From: Candidatus Didemnitutus sp.
GTDB taxonomy: Bacteria; Verrucomicrobiota; Verrucomicrobiia; Opitutales; Opitutaceae
Reading direction: 5' to 3'
NCBI GenBank assembly: GCA_023701285.1
Contig: JAMPXH010000023.1
Location: forward strand, 1 to 44,324
Length of the DNA stretch: 44,324 nucleotides
Of this stretch, positions 21,863-30,269 are shown in pieces; the first letter of the stretch is position 1; every line of letters begins with the position of its first letter. The position numbers and the translations under genes are program-made. The notes below the pieces were generated by a model. It was not told the DNA's origin and did no database searches. It worked only from the letters and a program-made list of their open reading frames with translations.

Positions 21863-23194
21863 TCAGAACCGCAACGCGTCCGGCAGCCGGGCGGCGGCGG
21901 AGAGCATTTCTTCCCAAGTGAGGGGTGCGTGGCGCGAGATCGCGCCCGTGCGGTAGAGCAGGACGAGATAGACGTTCCACGCGGCGGCGCCGACGGCGAC
22001 GGTCGCGAGCGCCGTCCGCCACGGGCCGCGCGCGCGGTGGAAGAGCCACGCGGCGCCGGCCATCAAGGGCAGGAGCGCGGCGTCGAAGCCGCGGTTGCCG
22101 AACGCCGACGCGAACCACCAGCACCACCAGGCGGCGTTGACGTAGAGCGTGAGGGCCACGGCGCCGCTCCATGCGATCGCTGCACCGCGGCGCGTCCACG
22201 CCCAGGCGAACAAGCCCGCCAGCGCGACGAGCAGGAACGGATGCCAGTAGAACAGCCCGTGCCACGGGGAGAAGAGCGAGTTGGCCAGCTCCGGCCGGCT
22301 CCAGTGGAAGCCTTCGCCTTCCGCGCCGTAGCTGAAGACGAGCCAGCGGCCATAGACCACGCGCCACGCCCAGAGTTGGAGCAACACGAACGGCGCCGCG
22401 CCCGCCGCCACGAGGGCGAGGCGCGTGACGGTGCGCCGATTGCGGCCGGCCGCCCATAGGACGACGACGCCGAAGACCGCGAGTTGAAACCGCGTGATCG
22501 CCGCCAGCCCGAGCGCCGCGCCCGCGAGCAGCCACCAGCGGGCGCGCAGCGGCTCACCGGGCGCGGCGTCCGCGGGCGTCGCCGTGGCGCGTTCCAGTGC
22601 GAAAGCCAGCACCGCGACGAGGAAGAACGCCGCGCCGTGGCTCATGCTCAGGTTGACCGTCTGGTAATAGAGCAACGGGCTCGCCGCCCACACGGCCGCC
22701 ACGCCGGCGAGCGCTGCGCTCCGGTCGCCGAGCCAGCGCCCGATCGTCCGGGTCGCGAGCACCAGCGCCAGCACGGCGAGCAGCGCGTGGCCGGTTTGCA
22801 CGGCGATTTGGTAGGGCGCGCTGAAACCGTCGCGCTCAAGCGTGAGCAGCCCGGTCGCGCGGCCCAGCGCCACGAAGGCATCCGCCCCGAGGTAGAACGG
22901 CAGCGTGAGCACCGCCCAGCCGAGACCATACTTGTTCGGGATGCGCCCGGCCTCCGTCGGCGGCAGCGCCAGCGCGGCGGCGCGGTGGTCCGGCGTGAGG
23001 GTGTTGCTCGCGGCGAGGTCGTTGCGGAAATCCCAATCGCCATCGGCCAGCGCCGAGCGCAGCCACAGGTAGTTGAAGGTGTTGTCGTAGCCGCGCAGCG
23101 CGCTGCGGAACGGGATCTCCGCCAACTGCGAGACGAACAGCGCCAGCCCGACGGCGGCGGCGAGTCCGAGGAGGAGATGCATCGTCCGGCTCAT
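21863..23194 (-). CDS. Polytopic membrane protein, glycosyltransferase-like
   Basis: A 443-residue protein with roughly ten to twelve membrane helices. After the first helix comes an extracytoplasmic loop with YDNTFNYLWLRSALADGDWDF, which resembles the aspartate-bearing first loop of GT-C polyprenyl-phosphate-sugar transferases (ArnT/PMT/GT39 relatives), and then a loop with NKYGLGWAVLTLPFYLGAD. A later loop, GEGFHWSRPELANSLFSPWHGLFYWHP, is like those of related uncharacterised membrane proteins. It could add sugars to envelope lipids or proteins, but the sugar donor cannot be told. The frame is open upstream to 23347; I chose the ATG before the first helix (MSRTMHLLLG). Its 3' end touches the RAYT element. 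Confidence 0.7.
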   Translation of the reverse strand: MSRTMHLLLGLAAAVGLALFVSQLAEIPFRSALRGYDNTFNYLWLRSALADGDWDFRNDLAASNTLTPDHRAAALALPPTEAGRIPNKYGLGWAVLTLPFYLGADAFVALGRATGLLTLERDGFSAPYQIAVQTGHALLAVLALVLATRTIGRWLGDRSAALAGVAAVWAASPLLYYQTVNLSMSHGAAFFLVAVLAFALERATATPADAAPGEPLRARWWLLAGAALGLAAITRFQLAVFGVVVLWAAGRNRRTVTRLALVAAGAAPFVLLQLWAWRVVYGRWLVFSYGAEGEGFHWSRPELANSLFSPWHGLFYWHPFLLVALAGLFAWAWTRRGAAIAWSGAVALTLYVNAAWWCWWFASAFGNRGFDAALLPLMAGAAWLFHRARGPWRTALATVAVGAAAWNVYLVLLYRTGAISRHAPLTWEEMLSAAARLPDALRF

Positions 23195-23512
23195 GCGGCG
23201 GTGGCGAACCGGGCCGCGGACGGCGCGGCAGGGCGGGCGCGCAACGGCGACCGGCGAAGAGGCGCAGGCCGCGCAAGTCCAGCGGGAGCGTTTTCCATGG
23301 CGCGTGTTCAGCTTGGGTGCGCCGCGGAAGGCGGCAAGGTTTTGCATGCGGCCCGACGTGCGTGCCGGGGCGTCGCGGCCGCAGCGCGCGTGGCGGCGCA
23401 GCGAGGCAGCGTGCGGTCGACGACCGGCAGGGCGGGAGCCGCGCCGGCCCTGAGGGACAAACGGCCCTGCCGTGCGGGCTACTGCGGGCTTTTCAACGGA
23501 AGGGTCGCGGCT
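23195..23512. other. Divergent intergenic region with a hairpin
   Basis: About 320 bp between divergent genes, without a convincing gene. It holds one inverted repeat, CGGCAGGGC/GCCCTGCCG (23425-23433, 23464-23472), with a 30-base loop and no T-run on either side. Promoters for both genes must lie here, but I see no clear -35/-10 pair. Confidence 0.5.
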
Positions 23513-24763
23513 ATGGTGGCGCGCATGAAGCGACTTCTCCCGTTCACCGCCCTGTTGTGCATCGTCTCGCTGCTGTCGTTGCCGCTCTGGGCGGCGCCCG
23601 CGCAGAAGGGCAAGGACGGCGAGGTGCCGAGCGCCGGTCTCGAGCTGGCCAAGACGGCCACGCAGATCACCGGCATCGCGATCTCACCGCTGCTCGGCGT
23701 GAGCGCGGTGGGTCTTTATCAGTGGATGCAGGCCGACTCACCTGAGCAGAAGGCCGGGCTCCCGTGGTTCGCCAACCCGATGGTGTGGCTGGCGGGCTTC
23801 GCGCTCGTGGGCGCGGCGGCGGCGAAGGATGCGTTCGGCGCCACGATGCCGCCGGGCTGGAAGAAGCCGCTCGATGTGCTCGACACGGTGGAGAACAAGA
23901 TGACCGGCCTCGTCGCGACGGGCGCGGTGGTGCCGTTGCTCGTCTCCGCGGCGTCGAAGGCCATGGCGGCCGGCGGCGACGCGAGCGCCTCGCTCACCTT
24001 CGTCAACTCGGGGCTCGCGATGCTCCAGCTCGGCGCGATCGACCTTTCCTGGCTCTGGACGATCCTCCTGCTGCCGCTCGCGATCGCGGTGCACGCGGTG
24101 GTGTGGGTCGCCTCGCACGCGATCAACGCCCTCATCCTGCTCAGCCCGTGGGGCGCGGTCGACGCGGTGCTGAAGAGCGCGCGCACCGGCTTGATGGCGC
24201 TGCTGGGCGGCATCGCCTACATCGACCCGGTGGTGGGCGTGACGCTGTCGGCGATCGTCGTCCTGTTCGCCTACCTGATCTCCGGCTGGGCGTTCCGCCT
24301 GACGGTGTGGGCGACGGTGTTCTGCTGGGATTTCTTCACCATGCGCCGCGGGCGTTTCAAGCTGCTCGCCGACGGCAACAAGCTGTTCCTCGGCCGCCAG
24401 CTCGAGGGTGTGCCGGTGCGCACCTACGGCCGGCTGCATCAGGCGGCGGACGGGGCGCTGACCTTCAAGTTCCGCCCTTGGCTCGTGCTCAAGGAGCGCG
24501 AGATCGCGCTCCCGCGCGAGGGTCTGGTGGTCGGGCGCGGCGTGTTCTATTCCGAGGTGCTCGGGCACAACGCGAAGACGGACAAGAACGAGACGCTGCT
24601 GCTCCTGCCGCCGCGCTATGTGGGGCATGAGGAGCTGTTCGCGCGCACGTATCATATCAGCGGCACCTGCGAGATCGGGCTGCGCAAGGCGTGGGCTTGG
24701 CTCAAGGAGACGCTCGGCTTCGGCAGGAAGAAGGCCGAGACGGGCCCGGCGCTGGCGACGTGA
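23513..24763 (+). CDS. Multi-pass membrane protein of unknown function
   Basis: A 416-residue protein with an N-terminal signal-like segment (LLPFTALLCIVSLLSLPLWAA) and about six more hydrophobic segments: SPLLGVSAVGLYQWM, MVWLAGFALVGAAAA, GLVATGAVVPLLVSAASKAM, LWTILLLPLAIAVHAVVWVASHAI and VVGVTLSAIVVLFAYLISGWAF. A soluble C-terminal part of about 130 residues follows (GRFKLLADGNKLFLGRQLEGVPVRTYG) with mostly beta-strand character. No family recognised. AAGGG about 10 bases upstream favours the ATG at 23513 over that at 23525. Its TGA overlaps the GTG start of the PucC-like gene, so the two are translationally coupled. Confidence 0.7.
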   Translation: MVARMKRLLPFTALLCIVSLLSLPLWAAPAQKGKDGEVPSAGLELAKTATQITGIAISPLLGVSAVGLYQWMQADSPEQKAGLPWFANPMVWLAGFALVGAAAAKDAFGATMPPGWKKPLDVLDTVENKMTGLVATGAVVPLLVSAASKAMAAGGDASASLTFVNSGLAMLQLGAIDLSWLWTILLLPLAIAVHAVVWVASHAINALILLSPWGAVDAVLKSARTGLMALLGGIAYIDPVVGVTLSAIVVLFAYLISGWAFRLTVWATVFCWDFFTMRRGRFKLLADGNKLFLGRQLEGVPVRTYGRLHQAADGALTFKFRPWLVLKEREIALPREGLVVGRGVFYSEVLGHNAKTDKNETLLLLPPRYVGHEELFARTYHISGTCEIGLRKAWAWLKETLGFGRKKAETGPALAT

Positions 24764-26058
24764 GCGCGGCGGTGCGCATCCTGCACCACATCCGCCTCGG
24801 CGCCTTCCCGGTCGCGTATGGCCTGAGCGGCGTGCTGGTGGGCGGCACGTTGAACCGCGTGATGATCGCGGAGATGGCGCTGCCTGCCACGCTGGTGGCG
24901 GCGTTGTTCGTCATCCCGCTGCTCGTCTCGCCGCTGCGGGTGTGGTTCGGGTATCGCTCGGATGCGTTCCCGCTCTTCGGCCGCCGGCGCGAGCCGTATC
25001 TGTTGCTCGGGGCGCTGCTGATCGGCGCGGGCGTGGCGGCGATCGCGGCCGTGGCGGTGCGCACGCACGAGCGCGTGGGGTTGTTCGCGGCGGGCGCGGC
25101 GGCGGCGTTCCTGCTCTACGGCGTCGGGCGCAACCTCGGCCACACGGCCTACCAGGCGCTGTTGGCGGAGAAGTTCGACGGCGCCACGCGGGCGCGCGCG
25201 ATCACGTTGTATGAGGTCGTCACGCTGCTCGGCTCGGTGATGGGCGCGGGTTTTCTCGGCCGCGCGCTCGAGCATTACGACCCGGAGAAACTCGTGGGCG
25301 TGGCGCTGGCCGTCGCGGTGGCGATCGTGGTGCTGGCGCTCGTGGCCGTGCCGGGGCAGGAGACGCCGACGGGAGGCGCGGCGCGGGCGGAGCAGGCGCG
25401 CTCGAGGCCGTTCGGCGAGGTGTTGCGCGACTACGTGCTGGCCGATCCGCAGGTGCGGCGGCTGTTCGCGGTGGTGATCTGCACCTTCGTCGGCACGCTG
25501 GCGCAGGACGTGTTGCTCGAGCCTTACGGCGCGCTCGTGCTGGACATGAGCGTGGGCGAGACGACGCGGCTGACGATGTTCTGGGGGCTGGGCGTGCTGG
25601 CGGCGATGCTGCTGTCGGGCGTGCTGCTGTTGAAATGGCTGGGTGCTCTGCGGCTGATGCGCGCGGGGCTGGTGGTCAGCTTCGTGGTTTTCGGCGCGGT
25701 GGCGGGCGTGGGGTTGGCGGGCGAGCCGGGGATGTTCCGCTGGCTGGTGCTCGTGATGGGCTTCGGCACCGGGCTGGCGGGGGCGGGCATGCTCGGGAGC
25801 GTGGTGGAATTCACGACGCCGGTGCGCGCGGGGATGCTGATGGGCGTGTGGGGCATGGCCAACATGCTCGGGCACGCCGCCGGCAGCCTGATGGGCGGCA
25901 TCGTGGTGGACACGATGCGCCTGGCGACGGGCAGCGCGCTGACGGCCTACACGGCGCTCTTCGCCTTCGAGGTGGCGATGCTCGTGCTGGCGCTCGCGCT
26001 GACGTTCCGCCTCAGCCCGGCGCGCGCGCGCGCGAGCGGGGAAGTCACTCCGCGCTGA
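24760..26058 (+). CDS. PucC-family MFS transporter
   Basis: A 432-residue twelve-helix transporter. The early block VAYGLSGVLVGGTLNRVMIAEMALPATLVAAL, the loop SPLRVWFGYRSDAFPLFGRRREPYLLLG and GRNLGHTAYQALLAEKF match the PucC/BCH2 branch of the major facilitator superfamily. That branch is known from purple bacteria and cyanobacteria, where it aids light-harvesting complex assembly or (bacterio)chlorophyll handling. No photosynthesis genes are visible, so here it probably moves another tetrapyrrole or amphiphile. The GTG start overlaps the stop of the membrane protein gene (GTGA). The 3' end overlaps the convergent radical SAM gene by 14 bp. Confidence 0.82.
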   Translation: MSAAVRILHHIRLGAFPVAYGLSGVLVGGTLNRVMIAEMALPATLVAALFVIPLLVSPLRVWFGYRSDAFPLFGRRREPYLLLGALLIGAGVAAIAAVAVRTHERVGLFAAGAAAAFLLYGVGRNLGHTAYQALLAEKFDGATRARAITLYEVVTLLGSVMGAGFLGRALEHYDPEKLVGVALAVAVAIVVLALVAVPGQETPTGGAARAEQARSRPFGEVLRDYVLADPQVRRLFAVVICTFVGTLAQDVLLEPYGALVLDMSVGETTRLTMFWGLGVLAAMLLSGVLLLKWLGALRLMRAGLVVSFVVFGAVAGVGLAGEPGMFRWLVLVMGFGTGLAGAGMLGSVVEFTTPVRAGMLMGVWGMANMLGHAAGSLMGGIVVDTMRLATGSALTAYTALFAFEVAMLVLALALTFRLSPARARASGEVTPR

Positions 26059-27376
26059 CGGCGGCGGAGGCCATGCCGCCGACGGGCGCGCACATCTCCA
26101 CGGGCTCGTGCAGCTCGTTCTTCACGTGGGCGCGCATGGCGTCGCGGTAGTTGTTCACCGACTCGAAGAACGCCGACATCATCAGCATGAGCCAATACAT
26201 GCCGCGCTCGTTGAGGCGGAAGCCGCGGGCGTCCTCGCGGGCCGCGCCGAGCGCGCGCATCGTGAGCAACTCGCCCCAGAGCTTGCGGAAGAACTGTTTC
26301 CCGTGGTGCCGCTCGGCCGAGACGCGGTCGAGGTAGAGGCCGAACATGCGCACGAGGAGCGTGTAGCGGAGACGGTCGGTCTCGCTCAGGCGGTGGCAGG
26401 TGGCGATGCCGGTGAGGCCCTGTGCGATACGCTGCTCGTAGCCGGCGAGGGAGAAGGTCGTGGAGTAGAGCGTGCCGTCGAGGTAGCTGAACGCGCCGCT
26501 GCCCACGCCGACGTAGTTGTCGGCCGCGACGATGTATTCGTCGAGCCCGTGGCCGCGCTTGGTGAAACACCACGCGGAGGAGGCGGGGAATTCCGTGCCG
26601 AGCCGCTGCACGATGGTCTGGTAGAACTGCCGCAGGCGGCGCTGGTCGGGCAGCCCCATGCCGCCGGACATGCGGCGCTCGACCGTGGGCGAGGTCATGA
26701 GCGGGTAGAACGAGACCTGGTTGGCGCCGAGGCTCTTGAAGACCGCGATGTCGCGCTCGAGCGAGGCGAGCGTCTGGTGCGGCTGGTTGAAGATGAGGTC
26801 GACGTTCAGCGTCGGGAACATGCCCGCGATGGCGCGGATGCGCTCGATCGTCTCGGCACCGCTGCCGTATTTGTCGTAGCGCTCCATCTCGCGCAGCAGC
26901 TGGTCGTCGAAGCTTTGCACGCCCACGGACAGGCGGGTGACGCCGACGGCGCGCAGCGGCTCGAGCACCTCGGGGCGCAGGTCCTTCGGGTTGGTCTCGA
27001 CGGAGATCTCCGTGATGCCGAACAGGTCCTTGATGAGCTGGATCGTCGTGACGAGTTCGGTGGGCTCGACGGTCGGCGTGCCGCCGCCGAAGTAGACGCC
27101 GGTGAACTTGTAGCCGGCGGCGTGGTAGAGGCGGATCTCCTCGCGCAGCGCGGCGAAGTAGCGCACGGCCTGCGAGTGGCGGTGCTGGACGCGGTGGAAG
27201 GAACAGAACGGGCACAGCACCTCGCAGAACGGGATGTGCACGTAGAGGTAACCGGCCTCGCCGTTCTTCGGCGTGGGCGGCACCTGGCCCGGAGCCTCGT
27301 CCATCCGGAGAAATTTGCGGGTGCGGAAGCGGAAGAGCTTCAGCAGGTAGGAATCGATGATGGGAAGGTCGAACAC
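26045..27376 (-). CDS. Radical SAM enzyme, HemN/HemW-like (coproporphyrinogen III oxidase family)
   Basis: A 443-residue radical SAM protein. The iron-sulfur motif is CEVLCPFCSF, inside YLYVHIPFCEVLCPFCSFHR, the usual opening of HemN/HemW enzymes. It is followed by GVYFGGGTPTVEP, EISVETNPKDLRPEVLEPLRAVGVTRLSVGVQSF and VDLIFNQPHQTLASLERDI. HemN decarboxylates coproporphyrinogen III in heme synthesis; HemW inserts heme; this branch is not assigned to either. The start is unsure: a GTG at 27376 (VFDLPIIDSYLLKLFRF) or an ATG at 27304. It overlaps the PucC-like gene end to end, which suggests a tetrapyrrole context. Confidence 0.8.
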   Translation of the reverse strand: MFDLPIIDSYLLKLFRFRTRKFLRMDEAPGQVPPTPKNGEAGYLYVHIPFCEVLCPFCSFHRVQHRHSQAVRYFAALREEIRLYHAAGYKFTGVYFGGGTPTVEPTELVTTIQLIKDLFGITEISVETNPKDLRPEVLEPLRAVGVTRLSVGVQSFDDQLLREMERYDKYGSGAETIERIRAIAGMFPTLNVDLIFNQPHQTLASLERDIAVFKSLGANQVSFYPLMTSPTVERRMSGGMGLPDQRRLRQFYQTIVQRLGTEFPASSAWCFTKRGHGLDEYIVAADNYVGVGSGAFSYLDGTLYSTTFSLAGYEQRIAQGLTGIATCHRLSETDRLRYTLLVRMFGLYLDRVSAERHHGKQFFRKLWGELLTMRALGAAREDARGFRLNERGMYWLMLMMSAFFESVNNYRDAMRAHVKNELHEPVEMCAPVGGMASAAVSAE

Positions 27377-27470
27377 GGCGTGGCGGCGGGCTCCTGCTAT
27401 TAAACCCGACTGCCCGCGCCGGTGAGCGGACTTTATTGCTGAAGCGTGCGCATTTCTTGACCGCCCGGGG

Positions 27471-28199
27471 TCAAACGGGCGCCGGGGCGGGCGGGACGGA
27501 TTTTTCCTGCAACGCCTGCAACACGATCTGCGCCACGGCGGCGGGGCCGAGGTGATCGGTGTTGATGACGAGGTCGTAGAGGTGCGGGTCGTCGGCATCC
27601 TGCGCGAAGTTGGTGCGGACGAAACGCCGGCGGGCCTCGTCCTGCCGGTCGATGTGCGTCGCAGCGTCGGCGGGCGGGCAGCCGAGCAGCCGCGCGATGC
27701 GGGCGACGCGGTTGGCGCGCGAGGCCACGAGCCGCACGTGCAGGCCGCCGGCCAGGGTGCGCGTCACGAGATGAGCGGCGCGGCCGACGAGGATCACCTG
27801 GCCGACGTGTGCGAGTTGCAGGATGGCTTCGCAGACCTGTTGCTCCAGTTGCCAGAGCGAAGGGTGCAGGCCGACGAGCTCGCCGATGGTGGCGCGGATC
27901 TCGGAGATGCGGTCCTCCGGCAGGTAGGCCGCGAGGCTGGCGGGCAACTGATGCTGGGTCAGCGCGTGCGTGAGCAGATCGCGATCGAGCAACACCCAGG
28001 CGGGCCCGCCGGCGAAGGCGCGGTCGAGCCGCGGCAACAGCTCGAGACCCAGCGTGGTGGCGCCGGCGCCGGTCTCGCGCGACAACGTGATGAACGGATG
28101 GATGTCGCGCTGGGGCGGAAGCTTCGCCGCCGGCGCGGGTGTGCGCAGCCGCGCGTGCAACACGGACAGGCCGTGGTCGAGGTGAGTGCGTTGGGTCAT
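27471..28199 (-). CDS. Cytidylate-kinase-like family protein
   Basis: A 242-residue protein of the PF13189 type. The P-loop-like segment is ITLSRETGAGATTLGLELLPRL, where GAGATT stands in place of GxxGxGKS/T and lacks the lysine. It continues with VLLDRDLL, AHVGQVILVGRAAHLVTRTL, VRLVASRANRVARIARLLG and a lid-like segment with arginines (IDRQDEARRRFVRTNF), followed by YDLVINTDHLG. Family members are annotated as nucleoside monophosphate kinases without proof. A perfect AGGAGG seven bases before the ATG at 28199 sets the start. Confidence 0.8.
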   Translation of the reverse strand: MTQRTHLDHGLSVLHARLRTPAPAAKLPPQRDIHPFITLSRETGAGATTLGLELLPRLDRAFAGGPAWVLLDRDLLTHALTQHQLPASLAAYLPEDRISEIRATIGELVGLHPSLWQLEQQVCEAILQLAHVGQVILVGRAAHLVTRTLAGGLHVRLVASRANRVARIARLLGCPPADAATHIDRQDEARRRFVRTNFAQDADDPHLYDLVINTDHLGPAAVAQIVLQALQEKSVPPAPAPV

Positions 28200-28392
28200 G
28201 GGAGCCTCCTGGGTGAGCGGAAAGAACGGAGATCCGGCGTCGGACCGGGCCGTGGACAACGGGGCGCCGCCTGTCCGGCAGTTTAGCGCCGGCCGGCCCC
28301 GGCGCGAGGCTGCGTTGACGGAAAAACGCGCCGCTGCTGCGCGCGATTACGAATCGTTATCGGCCGCGCTGCGTGCGCGCCCGCGCGCCGGC

Positions 28393-29091
28393 TCAGTTGC
28401 GCTGCCGCGGTCCGGATGCGATGGGCCCGGGAGCCTCGACGCCCCAGAGCGTGGGCTTGGCCTGCGGCTTCGGATCGGCCTCGGGTGCGAGGTGCTTGAA
28501 CACGTCGGCGAAACGCAGCGAGCACTGCAGGCGCCGCTGCGTGGAATCGATCTTGGGGTTGAACTGGATGACGGCCTCCGAGAACGGCGGGGAGTTTTTC
28601 ATCTGCAACGCCATGCGCCGCGTCTCGGCGATGGGGCGGGCGGTGTCCTTGATGAAGCGGTCGAGCCGGAGCAGGTCGGCGTAGGTCACCGGACCCCAGA
28701 GCTCGCGCCATTTCTCCGCGGAGACGAGCGGGGCGACGAGGTTGACGAAATGCTTCTCCTCGCCGCGCTGTTCCCAGAAGCCGAGCACGAGCAGGAAGGG
28801 GTGATCGATCTCGAACTGGCGGACCGCGTCACCGAGATCGACGGCCGTGCCGTATTTGACCGCCTTTGGGTTCACCGGCACGCCGCCGTGGTCGACGTTG
28901 GCGCTGGCCGGGATGTCCCACTTCTGCGTGTAGTTCGAGGGCTTGTAGCCGTTGAAAAAACGGTCGCGCACCCACTCCTCGAACACGAGGCCGTGGCGTT
29001 GGACTTCCTGCGCGCCGAGGGTCGCCGCCACTGCAAGGCACAGCAGCAGGCCGAACTGGCGCAGGCAGCGGTGAAGGCGCGGCGCTGGCAT
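28393..29091 (-). CDS. Secreted protein, possible restriction-endonuclease-like fold
   Basis: A 232-residue protein with a signal peptide (LLLCLAVAATLGAQ). The mature part has WDIPASAN, VPVNPKAVKYGTAVDLGDAVRQFEI, PFLLVLGFWEQRGEEKHF, EKWRELWG and FNPKIDSTQRRLQCSL. The acidic residue, hydrophobic strand and Lys arrangement (DLGDAxxxFxIxxxFLLVLGFW) is reminiscent of PD-(D/E)XK nucleases, and conserved-looking polar motifs run throughout. I cannot name a family. An exported nuclease would be unusual; alternatively it is a fold without nuclease activity. No strong ribosome-binding site is seen. Confidence 0.6.
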   Translation of the reverse strand: MPAPRLHRCLRQFGLLLCLAVAATLGAQEVQRHGLVFEEWVRDRFFNGYKPSNYTQKWDIPASANVDHGGVPVNPKAVKYGTAVDLGDAVRQFEIDHPFLLVLGFWEQRGEEKHFVNLVAPLVSAEKWRELWGPVTYADLLRLDRFIKDTARPIAETRRMALQMKNSPPFSEAVIQFNPKIDSTQRRLQCSLRFADVFKHLAPEADPKPQAKPTLWGVEAPGPIASGPRQRN

Positions 29092-29163
29092 GAGGCGTTT
29101 TTAGGTGAACGCGGGCGCCGTGCGCAAGCCGGCGCTGCGGCCGCGGCCGGCGCGCGGGGCGCT

Positions 29164-29724
29164 TCACGCTTTTTTCTCAACCAGGGCGCAGAGCGATTCG
29201 AGCTGCTTCGTCCAATACGCCTTCATCTTCTCGGCGTCGGCGGCGCTCGCGAGCTTGCCGTGTTGCGGCATGACCTGGCACTTCAGCGGACCCTTGGGCC
29301 AGAAATTCACGGAGACGGTCGTCTCGTCGGGCCAGAGGATGCGGATGGATTTGTGCGGCGTGGCCTTGCGCACCGAGAGCGGCGTGCGCGGCAGCCAGCG
29401 CTCGCGGATCGCGGCGTCCTTCCATGCCTCGAACACGACCGCCACCGGTGCGGCGATCGTCTTGCTCACGCTGATCTCGAAGCCGTCCTCTTTCTGGTGC
29501 TTCACGCGCCGGCCCGCAGCCTGCTCGTAGCCCACCGTCACCATCTGACACCACCAATCCGCCACCTGGTGTTTCTGGTGCAGCCACAGCACGATCTCGG
29601 CGTGAGGCCAGGATTTCGCACCGGCCTTCTCCAGCAGCGTGCACCACTCGCTCCACGTGCGCCCGGTGGCCTGCTTGACCGCCGCACTCGTGATGCCGGC
29701 GAGTTTTTCGGGCGTGCGTTTCAT
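29164..29724 (-). CDS. SRPBCC (AHSA1-like) domain protein
   Basis: A 186-residue cytoplasmic protein in two parts. Residues 1-75 (ITSAAVKQATGRTWSEWCTLLEKAG and IVLWLHQKHQVADWWCQMVTVGYEQ) resemble a DUF4287-type helical module. Residues about 80-186 form a helix-grip fold (ISVSKTIAAPVAVVFEAWKDAAIRERWLP, then VNFWPKGPLKCQVMPQHGKL), as in Aha1/START-like proteins that hold hydrophobic ligands. The start ATG overlaps the stop of the PH-domain gene by four bases, so both are in one operon. Ligand unknown. Confidence 0.8.
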   Translation of the reverse strand: MKRTPEKLAGITSAAVKQATGRTWSEWCTLLEKAGAKSWPHAEIVLWLHQKHQVADWWCQMVTVGYEQAAGRRVKHQKEDGFEISVSKTIAAPVAVVFEAWKDAAIRERWLPRTPLSVRKATPHKSIRILWPDETTVSVNFWPKGPLKCQVMPQHGKLASAADAEKMKAYWTKQLESLCALVEKKA

Positions 29725-30179
29725 CGGGGGCTGGGGCGGGCGGAGAGCCGGTCGCCTTGTCGCGCGAGGTGCGGACAACGCTCGGCCAGTTCGTTGATGA
29801 ACGATTCGCGGTCGTCTGGCGAGACGAGGATGACGGCCTCCGGCGTCTCCAGCCGCACGCGCCGGAGGGACCAAGCCGGAGCCGCGAGGGGATTCCACGT
29901 CGGGCGGACGTCGTGCAGCCGGGCGTAGGGCACGTCCCAAGTCAGCCAGCCCGAGCGCACATGCACCGCTTCCGCCGTGAGCGTGTAGCGCAACGGGAAA
30001 CCCGTCACGCAGACCACGGTCGTCATCACCGTGCCCCACACCGCCAGCAGCGTCACGCCCGCCCACTGCCCCTGCCACAGCAGCCACACGAGGGCGAACA
30101 ACGGGGCGGCTGCCGCCACCAAGACCACGCCGACGAGCCAGCCATCGATCCGGGAGCGAAAAACACGGTCCGCCTGCAT
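29721..30179 (-). CDS. Membrane protein with bacterial PH domain
   Basis: A 152-residue protein with two transmembrane helices (GWLVGVVLVAAAAPLFALVWLLW and AGVTLLAVWGTVMTTVVCVTGFPL) followed by a bacterial PH-like domain (YTLTAEAVHVRSGWLTWDVPYARLHDVRPTW, then LETPEAVILVSPDDRESFINEL). Such bPH modules are found on small membrane proteins of unknown role. The start at 30179 has AGG about ten bases upstream; an ATG at 30197 would add six residues. It precedes and overlaps the SRPBCC gene. Confidence 0.78.
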   Translation of the reverse strand: MQADRVFRSRIDGWLVGVVLVAAAAPLFALVWLLWQGQWAGVTLLAVWGTVMTTVVCVTGFPLRYTLTAEAVHVRSGWLTWDVPYARLHDVRPTWNPLAAPAWSLRRVRLETPEAVILVSPDDRESFINELAERCPHLARQGDRLSARPSPR

Positions 30180-30269
30180 GGTTGGAAAGCCTGCCATGGC
30201 CGCGGCGATTGTCACTCCCGGGCTCATCTTTTTGTTTTCGGGGCTGGAGAAAGTTGTTAGCCGTCCCTC

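Noticed and set aside
29101-29163. Small gene between the nuclease-like and SRPBCC genes
   Set aside because: No start with a ribosome-binding site; only G+C-rich spacer.
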